In this document: positions 19,208 to 32,144 of the stretch, one piece after another
Position numbering within the stretch: the stretch's first letter is position 1
Layout of the letters: the number at the start of each line of letters is the position of its first letter
Translations under genes and position numbers: made by a program
The notes under the pieces: model-generated
Told to the model about the DNA's origin: nothing
Database searches by the model: none
What the model saw: the letters and a program-made list of their open reading frames with translations, nothing else
From: Tritrichomonas musculus
Lineage: Eukaryota > Parabasalia > Tritrichomonadida > Tritrichomonadidae
NCBI GenBank assembly: GCA_039105265.1
Contig: JAPFFF010000023.1
Coordinates: forward strand, 930,001-994,000
Length of the DNA: 64,000 bases
Reading direction: 5' to 3'

Positions 19208-21154
19208 GGGTAAAGTTGGCTTTTCTCAACTTTTTTCCACTTTTTGTAATATCTTTCAAAATATTCTATGAGTTTTTGCTAATGGCAAATCTGATATTTC
19301 ATTAAAATATAAAAAATTTATATATTTCTTATCAAATCAACGTTTAATCATTTTTTATTTTATCCATTAAGATTATCATGTATAATCTTAATTTAAAAAA
19401 ATATAATTAATTTAAGATTAATTTTTTAAATAAGAATATTTTTGTTTAGATAGTTTTTTTCGAATTTCTATTCTCTCAAATAATTGAATAAAAAAAAATT
19501 TCTTTCAAAAAATTGTGAACCAATTTCTCTCATCAAAAAACAGTTTTATTGAATCAATATGAAAATAAAAAAGATATTTGTAATGAAATTTTATATGGAA
19601 TACCTTATAATTTTAAAATTATTTAATTTCGTAAATAAAAGGATTTATTCGGAAATTTTATAAAAACATTGGTATGGATTCAGCAAAAATATATAGCTAT
19701 TTCAATTGATAAATGGTTATTATAATACTTTTTCTATTCAATCAACCAATTAAATATAGAAAAAAAATAGTTTGGTATCTTGTTTTCTTTTATGTATAGA
19801 AGAATAAAAAAAAATTCGACTTTTTTTTGGATTAATATACTAATTTAATTATTTATTTTGATTTTTATGCAATGCATTAAAGCTTAAGTAATAATATAAA
19901 CTATGGTTTCAATTGATAAATTAGTTTATTGTTCAAAATAAATTAATATTTTTTAATATATATGGATATATATGTTTTTGTAGTTTAATTAATTATTATG
20001 TCTATTAGCTGATATTATATATATAAATTATGATAAATTTATTGAGATAAAAACATTTTTTATCTCACAATTTTGAGTAAAAAAACGAAAAAGCATTCAT
20101 TCAAATTTTTTTATCTCCATTGAATTTTTAAGTTAACTTAAAAAAAGAATATTTATTTCCATATTCATTATATTATTAATATTTAATAAATAATATATAT
20201 ATATTATTATATATAAATTAATATAAAAATTATAATAATTTTTGCTTTTTTAATAATAAGATATGATAAATATTTTTATTTTTTGATTTTATTCAACTTT
20301 TCAACCCTTTCAATATTTTCAAAAACAAACTTATTTGAAAGTGCCAATTTTTCATTTTACACGCAATTAGATTCCTTAATTTTATGTATATATCAAATAC
20401 TACATAAAATATAATAGGAAAAATCCATCAAATCAAAAAATCACAGAAATATCAATATTCAATTTTCTCCATGATTCACATTTTCTAATTTTTAATGGGC
20501 CATTTTATTATAATAAATGCTATTAATTATATTTTCCTAGTACAAATCCAAAAAGTTTCCTATTCGAGAAGAGCCGACTTGCTAACATCAAAATTTTCAA
20601 GATAAAATTTTCAAATAATTTTATTGCATTTTAAAACAAATATTTTTCTTAATGAATATCGAATATCAATCTAAAATATTCGTATAAAAAATATATATCA
20701 ACCAATATCAATAGAATTAAGTAGAAAAAATATTTTTTTCGAAATTGAAGAAAAAAAAGCATTGTAATTCAGTCTGCTTCAAATTAAATATGATAAAAAC
20801 AAATGATTCCCCTTGTATATATGTTTAAAATTAGAAATATGCACTTTTTTAGTAAAAAAATGTTTTCTTGATATTTTTTGGATTATGATATTTTCATTTT
20901 TTATTTTTTTCATAATTTGGACCATTTTTTGTTATATATCCAAAATTCAGAATATTTTACATTACGTTGTAATGCTTTTTTGTACAAAAATTGATTTGAT
21001 AGCTCTGTGGAGCTCTTTTTTTTTCTGTTCATTTGAATGCCCTTCAGAAAAGATTGAATTTACATAGAAATAAATTCAATGATCATACAATTCATTCAAG
21101 CAGCACATAGAATAAATTAAAAGATTTCAAAAAAAAGAAAAGCCAACTTTACCC
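19208..21154. mobile_element. TTAA-flanked gene-less transposon A
   Basis: The ends are exact inverted repeats, GGGTAAAGTTGGCTTTTCT at 19208 and its complement ending at 21154. Both are flanked directly by TTAA (19204-19207 and 21155-21158). TTAA duplications are characteristic of the Kolobok and piggyBac superfamilies; Kolobok is known in trichomonads. The 1.95-kb interior is AT-rich with only short chance ORFs, so it is non-autonomous or decayed. It shares the GGGT terminus with elements B (35071) and C (36983). Confidence 0.6.
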
Positions 21155-21347
21155 TTAAAAATAATTTATGAGTATTTAATTAATTTTTTTGATTTTATAG
21201 CAAAATATAAATCATTTAGAATATTAAATATTTTGATTATTTATTTAGTAATAGTTGTGAAACAAATGTTAATGATATATTTAATATTTTCACTTGGAAA
21301 TAATTAAATAAATGTTAATTTATTATGTGCTAAAGTATTATCAAATA

Positions 21348-21365
21348 TTTGAATGTGCATTCAAA
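21348..21365. repeat. Palindrome TTTGAATGTGCATTCAAA
   Basis: A near-perfect 18-bp palindrome. The same word, TTTGAATGTACATTC, occurs at about 21688 and, as a perfect palindrome, at 23799-23816. No function was recognised. Confidence 0.4.
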
Positions 21366-21568
21366 AATAATTATAAACGAATATAACTATTTGAATATAA
21401 AATCGTTTATAATTAATTTAATTATTCTTTTTTTGGAAAAAAAATGTTGTTTAACTTTGTTTTTTGTTTAAATTATTTGATTAGTTTTCAAAGTTTTTCT
21501 AAAAAAGCTAAACGGAATGTATTAAAACAATAAAGAAAATTGTATAAGAAGTGAATTCTGAGAAAGTT

Positions 21569-21570
<2 letters not shown>

Positions 21571-21603
<33 letters not shown>
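21571..21603. repeat. (TA)n microsatellite
   Basis: About 16 TA units directly beside the left end of the TIR element at 21607. A shorter TTAAATATATATAT tract lies beyond the right end of that element, so the element may have inserted into a TA-rich target. Confidence 0.7.
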
Positions 21604-21606
<3 letters not shown>

Positions 21607-23272
21607 GCGGAATTTTTATCCTTTTGGCACTTTTTGGATAACTTTGGATAAAATTTTTTTTAGTATTTATTGAAATAGAGAAGTTTTTTGAATGTACATT
21701 CGATTAAACTTGTAAAAAAATTAGATTTAATGTAAATATATATTTAATTTAAGAAGATATTAAAAAAAAAATAAAAAAATTCAATATATTAATAACTTTA
21801 ATTTGAAATAACTTATATCTCAAAAAGTTATTTATTTTATTCGTCAGCCATTCAAATATGACCGATATATTGAATTTGCAAAACATAAAAAAGTTATAGA
21901 ATAGATGGGTTCAGACTTGAAATAACGTATTTTTTCATTTTAAAATAAATCTATCTTATTATATTTTCATTTTTTTAATAAACATATTTAAATAATAAAA
22001 TAGTTATACATTTCTTTATATTTCTTTATATTTTAATGAAAAAAGAAAGATATAATGCATTTATCTAATCATTTAAAAATTTATCAATTTCGGATTATAT
22101 TCATAATATAAAATAATATATAAATTAAACAACTTATATTTTTATTAAATTTTCGAAATATTGTTTATTAACAGAGATAAATGTATAATATATCAAAAAA
22201 TGGGAGAAATTTGTTTTTGTTTTTTCTATTTGAATCTTGGATATATTTATATGTTTAAGCATTTTAAAAGTATTTAATTTTTTAATATAATATAATAAAT
22301 TAATTTATTCTAAATTATAGCGATTTAATATTAAGATATAAACTTAATTTTTTTTTTAGAAATAATATTCTCAAAAAGTTAATTTTAAAGTTTATTCTAT
22401 ATACGAAAACCTCCAAAAAAAAGAAAATTTCACTTTAAAAATGCATAATAATAAAATATCAATACCATTTATTTTTAATTTTCATATTTAATGTAGAAAA
22501 TTTAAGTAAAATGAACCATATATAATAATTCATTTCGATGTTTTGAAAAAAATACTCAATATCCATTTATTTCCAGACAATTAGAGCAACTATAATATTG
22601 TTAATTCGTTTTAAATGAGTTTTTAGAAGTTTCAAATAGAATGATAAATACTATATTTCTCTCAAAATTTTGAATGATATTCCTTTCAATTTTTTATTTT
22701 AAGATTAAAATATGATTATCTTTAAATATAAATAAATATTTAATAATCGTATCGGTGTAATTAAAGATAATCTTATATAATTAAACATATCATAATATGA
22801 TTAAATAAAAGACCTATTAAGTCCCAAAAAGTCCCAGCATATTGAGTCGGGACCCATCTTATAGAATTCAAAAAAATATGATCATATATTGAAATTATAC
22901 TAAGAAAAAAGTCAAATTTCTTGATGGTAATATGAAAGAATGATTTTTTAAAAAGCAAAATCTTATATTTTCCTAATGTTTATTATATATTTCAGGTGGT
23001 TTAATAAAAGCTTGTTTTTTAAGGAAAAATCATTTTATTTTCAAAATATCTTCTAAAAACAAAAGCAAATTCATTTCACTATGAATACAACATCGAAAAC
23101 CGGCTTATTTTTTTTTAAAAAAAAAAAAAATAATAATATACTTTTTTTTTCAAAAATATAGTTATTTTTTTTACTTTTAATATAATACGCAAGCTAAAAA
23201 CAGTCTTTTTAAGCAGTCACTTTTTTTGGATAATTTTGGATAATTTTTTTGACCTAAGGATAAAAATTCCGC
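21607..23272. mobile_element. Gene-less TIR element, 1.67 kb
   Basis: The left end GCGGAATTTTTATCCTT (21607) is repeated inverted as AAGGATAAAAATTCCGC (ending 23272). Weaker inverted similarity runs a further 25-30 bp inward and contains GGATAA words at both ends. No transposase frame is visible and no clear target duplication apart from the TA-rich flanks. The superfamily is undetermined. Confidence 0.5.
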
Positions 23273-23989
23273 ACTTAAATATATATATAAATCAAACCAA
23301 AATGATACATACCATCATTGGAATTTCCTTTCATACTATATATTTGAAAAAAATTATTGAATTTTTTTTTCTCCTTCAGAAAAAATTGAGAGGAATTAAA
23401 AGAAATCATTTACTATAAATTTAGAAATCATTTATTTTATTAGAAATATTTGAAATATTTTCAATCAAATTGAATGCTTTCTCAATTAGTGAAAAAGATA
23501 ATGAGAAAAGTAAATTGATTGAGCAATGATAATATTAATTAAATACTACTTTTATTATGAAATATTTTTCAATTCCACTTTTTAAATACTTAACAAGATG
23601 AAGTCAACTAATCGACTGATTCCTGATTTGAAAGCTTATGTATAGATTTATTTTGAATATTATATGATTAATTGTTTTTTATATTCATAATAATAATTAA
23701 ATGTGTAAAAATATTTAAAAAACGTTAACAATCCATCAAGAAAAATTTGGTAAACATCAAACTTTAATTTGAAAAGAAAAAATTGAGAGGTTAAAATATT
23801 TGAATGTACATTCAAATTAGATATTCTAATAAAACATTTTTATCTCAATAATATAAATTAATATTAGAGATATTTAAAATAAAATAACTACTATATATTA
23901 TAATAAATATTATATGTACTTATATAAAATCCAAACTAATTATGCTATGAGTTTTTGTGCTAAAAATAATTTGTCCCTCATCTACTTAA
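23273..23989. other. AT-rich spacer
   Basis: No gene was recognised. It holds the perfect palindrome TTTGAATGTACATTCAAA at 23799-23816. Confidence 0.6.
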
Positions 23990-25850
23990 AATTAGAATTA
24001 TCTTTCCAAAATTGATTCAAACAAATCTATTGTTAAATATAGAACTCATCAATATCTTTCATTGTTCAGTAGCATCTAATGATAATGTATTGTCAGCAAA
24101 GTATGTTGTGATAATTATGCTTTGAAATTGAAGTTGGCTTCAATGGAATCAAAGTTAAGCAAATGTCATAAAGTAAATGAAGTGGCATACACACGAACTA
24201 CACCGCTAAGCATATCCAACAAGGTCAATCAATTTATCATTGAAGGTAATGAACATATAATGTTATGATCACTCATGTACCATATCATAATCAATTGATT
24301 GATGTCATTCATAAAGCAGGTTATATTGACGTCCCGTTTGATATAGTGTTCATATCATATGCAACTGTATCAAATGAATGTGTTGACTGTACAACACATG
24401 TAATTAGTATTATGACACTTAATATTGATTAAACACCATCGAGTGTACAGATCTCAGACACTCCATATGACCTATTCTTGAATAATGTCACTGATTTCAG
24501 GAATCTGCCCATGCGATGATGAATTATTAAGAGAGAGTATTTTTGTTCGTGAAATTCTCGCTCATTTAAATCAATTAATATAAAGAGGTCATCGCTAGGT
24601 TCGCTGAGCTTGCCATGCTCAGTCATAGCTTTTTTTCGACTCATTTAGCTTCGTAATTCAAGGCCAGTATCATCTTTCCTTCTCCTCAGCTTAAAACATA
24701 CTCCATTTGTGTCAGATTATACACAATCTTTTTGAAAAATAAAGTAGTATACGGAAGGCTATTGCTGAAATGAACAAGCCTACCTCTTGTTTGACCCTCG
24801 CGCTACTCCATTGGCTTGCGTCCTCGACCATTTAAAAGGTTCTATCATTCGCGTATTCAAAAAGAGGCATTTTAGACACCAATTTATGAATGATGATGAT
24901 TGGATCTTCTTTCAACCTGCATATGATTCTGGTGGCGGTGCTAGTATCTTACTCACATCTGGGGATACGAGTTTGTTTTAGCCATTTGGAATTAAATATA
25001 GAACACATATATATCTTTCAGAGTTCAGTAGTGTCTAATGATAATGTATTATCAGCTAAGTAATTTGTTGATAATTATGCGTTGAAGAGCGAGTATGATG
25101 CATTGAAATTGAAGTTGGATTCATTGTAATGATGATGTGGCATACAATCGAACTACTCCGTTAATAATAACCAATAAGGTCATTAAATTTTTCTTTGAAG
25201 GTAATGAACATCAAACACATATTGTTATGACATCTCAAATACCATATCATAATCATACACGATTGATTGGTGCCATTCATGAAGCATGTGATATTGACAT
25301 CCCATTTGATATAATGTTCAAATCCTATGGAACTGTATCACATGAATATATTGATAGCATTACAAATGTAATTAGTATTATTACACTTGATATTTATTAC
25401 ACACCATCGAATGTAATAGTATCACTGGTGCAGTGTTCACACATAGGTTAAAAGACTCTGAGGAAACAATCTTCGGTATCACTGTTGAACTGACATATGA
25501 ATGGCCATCTCATCAATTGATCGAAATAACACTGTTTCATCAGCTGGATTTATCGTCGGGGTACATTTCAATCATAGAAAACATTTTTTGCAGCTGATTT
25601 TTTGTGAAGAGAACTTTTTGAATACATGAATGATACCACTTTTTAAATACGCCAACGACAGAACTTTGGCTGGGGCATTTCAGCCATGGCCCACAGTATA
25701 CTACCAATAGAATGATGCATTTTTTGGATAATACAACTCTTTCAATAAGGCTCAATGACTTGATTTCTTGAAGCAATGCAAATAGAAAGGAGTAAAATAA
25801 AGGATGAAATAAAGTCCAAAGCATATCCTATATTTTAATTGAAACTTTCT
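23990..25850. mobile_element. Old Maverick remnant with duplicated fibre-like segments
   Basis: Two segments (about 24058-24445 and 25020-25445) are diverged copies of each other and read as a beta-rich fibre-type protein (SYGTVSHEYIDSITNV type; NYALKSE resembles the copy 2 fibre NYALKSD). Between them, about 24743-24865 matches the end of Maverick copy 2 at 63872-63991, including AGTAGTATACGG, a hairpin, CTACTCCA and TTCGCGTATTCAAAAAG. It is thoroughly broken, with many breaks, and is older than the two large copies. Confidence 0.55.
24743..24865 (+). repeat. Maverick non-coding motif, second occurrence
   Basis: AGTAGTATACGGAAGGCT is followed by AAGCCTACC, whose AGCCT pairs with AGGCT and whose CC pairs with GG (one mismatch). 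Downstream, CTACTCCA..GGCT..CG.CC...GACC and TTCTATCATTCGCGTATTC align with 63911-63991. Conservation of a hairpin outside genes in a decayed copy suggests an element-specific site. Confidence 0.5.
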
Positions 25851-28095
25851 GAAATATTAAACAATATTTTCTTATACGTTGTTATTTGGTTTTGTCGGGG
25901 CTTAAAAAAAGGTTGATTTTGTGATAAAATAAATAGATAAAGATTAAAAATGCAAAATCATGTTGTAAACATGAGAAACCTGGTTTATACAACCATTAAA
26001 ATTGACATTAAGATAAAGATATTCTGGAGAAAGACATGTTTACATCCTTCTGAAAATTGACATTAAGATAAAGGAATTCTGGGAAAAGACAGATTTTCAA
26101 ACTGGCTTTTTCTTAATATCAAGTCTATGGGGCTTATAAACCTGTCTTTTCCCAGAAATCGAAGAAGAAATTGTCGCTAGATTTTCAAAAAAGTTATATC
26201 ATTATATTGATTAATCATATTCTAGTATTAAAATGCATCAAAAAAATAGGGTGGTCAAATTTGCCCAAATGTGCATTTTTTAAAAAATGTGGGCCAAAAT
26301 GTGGGTTTAATGTGTCACAACGTGGGCCAATTCAAATTGTTTTGATTCTATAAATAAAGTTATAAATTATCAATTTACAAATCGCTATCAGATTATTTAT
26401 TTAGTCGTTTTTTTTAATGACCAAGAGGATTATAATCATATTATAAATAAATATTAAATAATGTTATTTATTAATGAATCAATAATAAAAATATTATTTT
26501 TTCTGTAAAAATGAAAAGATAAATATATTTTAAAATGTATGGGGAAAAATATATATATTTTTTTATGTTAGAAAAAGTTACCATTTTTAAATTAAAATTA
26601 TTTTTAATTTTGAATATATCATTCAATTTAAGAGAATTTATTATTTATTTTTTCAAATAAATAAATGATATGTTATATTGAATAAATATTATTTAAAAAT
26701 ATTATTATACTGAAAAATAAAAGTTATTTTTGCATTATTATATCAATTTTAAAAGTAAAAAATTATTCTAATAAATATAAGTTAAAGTAAAAATAGATTT
26801 TAATAAAATTCATATTTGTTGGGTATTATGAAATGATTTCAGATTTTCAATTGAAAAAATAAAATGCATTGAATTATCATCATTTTGAATTGATGAAATG
26901 TTATATGTTGAAGATTGAAGAATTTACCAGAAGTTCAAAGAATTAAATTTAATATAAAATATTAAAAAATAAATATATTATATATTAAAAGTTTAATTAT
27001 TCTATTTAGGAAAATTTATTAAGATATTTGAATTTTTTAAAATAATATTAAAAATTATAATATCTTTCTATTAATAGATAATTATTAGAACTTTATAAAA
27101 TAATTTTAATATCAAAATTATTTAAATTTAAAATATTCTAAAAATAGCATCGGAATGTGCCTATTGCCAAAATGTATATCAATACATTGCATTCAAATTT
27201 CTTCATAAAAAATAAAATTATATTGATTTTTATGTTTTATTGTTAATATGGAACATGTGAATAATTATTTTTTTGAAAAAATTGATTAAATCACCATAAA
27301 ATTAAAAATGCAAAAATACGTTATTTGACTTTCCACACATATATATAATGTTAAAAAATATAGTTGAAGGAACCACTATCAAATTGTGTTTAAAAAATTC
27401 TATGAGTTATCACAAAATTAATTGTCTTAAAAAAATTTATTTCTTGAGTATTTTTGCTATGTTTTGGTATATATGAATTATATATCATTTATTTCTATTC
27501 TTCTTTTAAGGTACAAATCTAGTACGTTATAGATTGAGAGAAAGCACGTTATATATTTGAGACCCCTTGCCCTATTGAAAAAGTTTTATTTTGAATGCGT
27601 GTCAGATTTGAAATTCTGAACTTTATTTTTTTTTTTTATAAAATTTTTATGATAAAAATATTTTTTTATATAACATGTCCTTTAGTTTTAATAAAGTGTC
27701 AAAAAAATTTGCGGTTTCTAAACGTACTAGATTTGTACCTTAAGCCTGTAAAAATTTTTAAAAAATGATCGGAATGGTGAAATTTTAAAGTTTTAAACTT
27801 TTTCTGAAATAATAACCATTGAATCTTATTTTCTAAACCTTGTTCAAAAAACATTACCTCCCTCTCAATTTAAAATAATCATATCTTTATATTTTAAATA
27901 TGAATTATTTTTTTAAAATTTGATTAATATTATGATAATTATCTAATATATTATTAATGAAGAATGATGCATTTAAATTGTTTAATAAAAAAGATAGAAT
28001 GATTTAAAATTTGAAATGGAGGTAAAGTTTTTTGAACTCAGTTTATGAGTTTCTTCAATATTGAAATGTTTACAAAAAGATATGATAGTGGTCCC
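25851..28095. other. AT-rich repeat-bearing spacer
   Basis: No gene was recognised. GACATTAAGATAAAG occurs twice (about 26003 and 26052), each followed by ATTCTGG.(A/G)AAAGACA; the second copy pairs with TGTCTTTTCCCAGAAT at about 26143-26158 as a hairpin. The 230-bp TTAA element at 27510-27739 lies in this interval. The rest is AT-rich. Confidence 0.55.
27510..27739. mobile_element. 230-bp MITE flanked by TTAA
   Basis: The ends GGTACAAATCTAGTACGTT and its exact complement AACGTACTAGATTTGTACC are flanked by TTAA on both sides (27506-27509 and 27740-27743). It is too short to code. The ends differ from those of elements A-C, so it is a separate TTAA family. Confidence 0.65.
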
Positions 28096-28099
28096 TTAA

Positions 28100-29481
28100 A
28101 GTATTAAACTGTTTTCAATCTGACGGGAACATAACTTTTTGGATAGATTTTTTTTTTATCTTTTTTCCGAGATTTTCTCTCAAACGCTTTGAAAAAGTTT
28201 TTACTCACAATTTTTTCCCTTTTTTCCGAGATTTTATTTCAGAAATTTTAATGGAGTAAAATGACATAAATATAAATAATGTAAAAAAGAAATATTTATT
28301 ATAATAAAGTATAGTTTTTTCAAAGCCTTTTTAGCTTTTTTTGGGAATGATGCAAAATCAAACAGCTGGGCAATAAAAATTCTGTGACTTATTACTAATA
28401 TTGAAATATATGTGTTACAATGGCTTCAATTCTTTTTAATTTTCATTATAAAGGAGCAAAATCGTTGCATAAAGCATGCTTTGATGGCTAATTTGAATTT
28501 AAAAAACGTTTACTATATAAATATTAAATGACAAAGAATATCAAATGTGGGATAGCTGCCAATCTTTCAGTCCCCTATATCAGCTTGTTTCTAACCAATT
28601 GATGCTGTTTTCCGAAAAGAATAGTGAAATAACACACCGTGGGCTTACATAGAATCAATAAAAATTATTATAAACAGCCATTATGAAAACGATTAAAAAA
28701 TATTCAAAAAATTGAGAGGAAAATCTCGGAAAAAAAGGCATTTTACGATCTACCACTTTTTGTGTTATATATCAACTTTTTGAAAAGAAAGCTAAAATTT
28801 TAAAAGTTGAATAGTTTAGGATCCAAAAGCAAATATATACATTTAGATCCAATGATCCAAATTCATCGTCAAAAAAGGATGAACCAGCAATTTTATTAGT
28901 CCAAAGATCCAATAAATTTCGAATGTTGTTTCCAAGCTAATTATAAAGATTATTTTCAAATTAGCATCTCAGGAATTTGCAAAATATGCATACCAAAATA
29001 AAATACTCTTGTTATTATTAGCAATATTTATGCAACGCGATATCAAAATTCTTATTATAACCTAATATTTTGTATTTTTTCCAAAAAAGAATGCAATCAT
29101 AAAAAAAAAAAAAAGTGGTGCATCAAAAAAGATACGAGAACTTTCATAAATATTGTTTATTCGTTCTACTAATAATTATCATATACATTAATAATGTTAA
29201 TATATCTTCACAAAAAAAGTTTTAAATTTAGTTATTTACACATTATAGATATTTTGTAGCATATGTGTATGGAGAATCGATGAAAAAAATCTCATAAATT
29301 TGTTAATTCTATTAATAAAATTAAAATTTTTAAAAAACTCGTTTTTTTCGATCTGATGGGAACAAAATGAATACTTTACAACATTTGTAAAAACATTTAT
29401 GAATAGAATTTTTTTGTAAATAACGTGTTTTTATTCAATTCCATTCAATTTTTGTTCCAATCAGATTGGAAACTGTTTATT
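28100..29481. mobile_element. Possible TTAA-flanked element carrying a nested MITE
   Basis: About 30 bp around ACTGTTTTCAATCTGACGGG (from 28108) recur imperfectly inverted as CCAATCAGATTGGAAACTGT (ending about 29476). TTAA occurs at 28096-28099 and 29482-29485 just outside. The 613-bp repeat at 28142-28754 sits close to the left end, so it inserted later. The boundaries are tentative. Confidence 0.35.
28142..28754. mobile_element. 613-bp MITE, copy 1
   Basis: Nearly identical to 30280-30893. The ends are inverted (GATAGAT..TTTTTTCCGAGATTTTC versus GAAAATCTCGGAAAAAA..ATCTACC). It is non-coding. An inner duplication of TTTTTTCCGAGATTTT lies near the left end. Confidence 0.65.
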
Positions 29482-29485
29482 TTAA

Positions 29486-30279
29486 TGAAAAGTTTTTATT
29501 TTTAAATTATTAACGATTTTAATTTAATAAAGTTTTTATTAAAATTCTGACTTTTCGAATATTTAAACTAATTCTACAGGAGGTTCAAAATTTATCTATC
29601 AGAAATATTAATATTGATCATAATTAATTTTTCAAGTAATAGCGTATTTTCCTTTGATATTGGTTTTTCTATTAAAAAAATGTACAAATATTATGGTAAT
29701 TTGATTAGATAACTGTTTTCTCTTGTTAATTTTGATAATAATAATTATTTTATGAAAATCAAATTTTGAATTAAATAATCTTTAATTAAAAAAATGATTT
29801 TTCTGTAATTTTAGTAATAAAAAATAGAAATAAGTTTTGTTTTGGGGATACCGCTTTTGAGATATTACTTAAAAATTGAAAATGTATTTGTAAAATCATT
29901 TCTGTTTAGTTTTTTTTTCTGAGAATTAAAAATAACCCAATTGAAAATATATTTTATTCTTCTCAAATTTAAAAAAATTTCTTTATTTTTTGGATTCAAA
30001 GGTTTTGACCAATTCTTCCCTCATTTATTAATTCTTTAATATCTTATTTGGCTAATTATAAATCATTTTATTTATACTGTAATATTTTATTGATATATAT
30101 TCATAGAATATAAAAGCATTCTATATTACCTATATTTTTATATACATTGAAATATAGATCATTTATTTTGAGATAAATATATAAAAATAAATTGAAATAT
30201 CAAAGAAATATTTCAATAATTTAATTGTAAACGTAAAATTGTATTGAAATCATATTTTCTTGATATCATTTGAAAATTT
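29486..30279. other. AT-rich spacer
   Basis: Nothing recognisable. Confidence 0.6.
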
Positions 30280-30893
30280 GATAGATTTTTTTTTTCCCTT
30301 TTTTCCGAGATTTTCTCTCAAACGCTTTGAAAAAGTTTTTACTCACAATTTTTTCCCTTTTTTCCGAGATTTTATTTCAGAAATTTTAATGGAGTAAAAT
30401 GACATAAATATAAATAATGTAAAAAAGAAATATTTATTATAATAAAGTATAGTTTTTTCAAAGCCTTTTTAGCTTTTTATGGGAATGATGCTAAATCAAA
30501 CGGCTGGGCAATAAAAATTCTGTGACTTATTACTAATGTTGAAATATATGTGTTACAATAGCTTCAATTCTTTTTAATTTTCATTATAAAGGAGCAGAAT
30601 CGTTGCATAAAGCATGCTTTGATGGCTAATTTGAATTTAAAAAACGTTCACCATATAAATATTAAATGGCAAAGAATATAAAATGTGGGATAGCTGCCAA
30701 TCTTTCAGTCCCCTATATCAGCTTGTTTCTAACCAATTGATGCTGTTTTCCGAAAAGAATAGTGAAATAACATACAGTGGGCTTACATAGAATCAATAAA
30801 AATTATTATAAACAGCCATTATGAAAACGATTAAAAAATATTCAAAAAATTGAGAGGAAAATCTCGGAAAAAAAAGGCATTTTACGATCTACC
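30280..30893. mobile_element. 613-bp MITE, copy 2
   Basis: Same orientation as 28142-28754 and more than 95% identical by eye over its whole length. It ends 15 bp before the large TIR pair that starts at 30909. Two nearly identical copies 2.1 kb apart imply recent activity. Confidence 0.65.
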
Positions 30894-31015
30894 GAAAATT
30901 TAATATATTAGAGTGCTGCGAAATAGCGTTTTGCTTATCAAAAAAAATGAATAAATGAAATTTAATTTTTATTTAGTAAATAATTTTTATTTTCTTAAAT
31001 ATTTAATAATAATCA

Positions 31016-32093
31016 TGGGTGGTGCAACGATAAAAAAATACTTTTGTTTTATATTTATAATTTAAATATAATGATATATATTATAAGAGTTAAATGAGGT
31101 CCGGAACTACAAAATTAATGCTGCGCAACTATATATGTATATTAAAATTGAATGAGAAAAAAAATAATCTTATTCAGAATTTTCTCAATTTAAAATTCAA
31201 TAAAATCTTATCAATTTTTGTTTCTCAGAAAATATGAGTAACTAAATTCTTATGTTTTTATATTAACATTAGAATCTACTAATATTGAATATGATATTTA
31301 TTTATAATTATATACATATATATATTATAATATTTTTAATAACATTTACAAGTTATTTTTAATAAGATATAATAATATAGAATTGAATGAAATAAAATAA
31401 TTATATTTATACAATATCATTCAATAAATTAAGAATGGTGCTTGAAATAATTTTTCTAAACTATTATCAAAAACTGTTAAGTACAAAAAAATTTTTTAAT
31501 TTATGCTTATTTTATTTATTATAAACATATTTAAAATGAAAATCAAATATATATTAAATATAACTTATATATGATATGAAAACCGAATAATACAAAATAA
31601 TATTGGATATATATTGAATGGTATTTGATGCAAATTTCATTTTGAAATAAAGTTGCGCACGATTAAATGTGATTATTTTATAGTATACAATCATATATAT
31701 CACATAAATAAAAATATGTATTGATACTTTATATTATCTAGAATTTGTTTGATATTTCAGAAAAGTTAAATCTATATGGCATACAACCAAAAAATGCAAT
31801 TTTTTTAATCACATTGAAGATAAAATTATTTTTAACTAAATTATTAGAAAATGGAAATGTATCTGAATATAAAATAATACATTATACTACTGAAAATCAA
31901 TATCATTTCATGATATTTCACATTAAATGATTTCCAAAAAAGTTTGAATAGCTCAATGAATTATCATTTAAAATTATTTAATTAAAAATACAAAGAGTTC
32001 TATATGGAATTTATTTAATTATATTAAATAGAAAAAGAGATATTCATAAATTTTCACAAAACGTGTAACGTATTTTTATCGTTGCACCACCCA
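31016..32093. mobile_element. TIR element with near-perfect 10-bp flanking repeat (MULE-like)
   Basis: TGGGTGGTGCAACGATAAAA on the left is repeated inverted (TTTTATCGTTGCACCACCCA) on the right. Flanks are ATAATAATCA on the left and TTAATAATCA on the right, 9 of 10 identical. A 9-11-bp duplication fits Mutator-like elements; this is inference in AT-rich sequence. The 61-codon frame at 31745-31930 is not recognised. Confidence 0.45.
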
Positions 32094-32144
32094 TTAATAA
32101 TCACTCTTATTAAAACTATTTAAAAAATGAGGCATATTATAGAA

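Noticed and set aside
24429-24644. 71-codon minus-strand ORF in the Maverick remnant
   Set aside because: No recognised family and it lies in decayed sequence; possible but unsupported.
25540-25824. 94-codon minus-strand ORF
   Set aside because: No motif or homologue recognised; within decayed fibre-like sequence.
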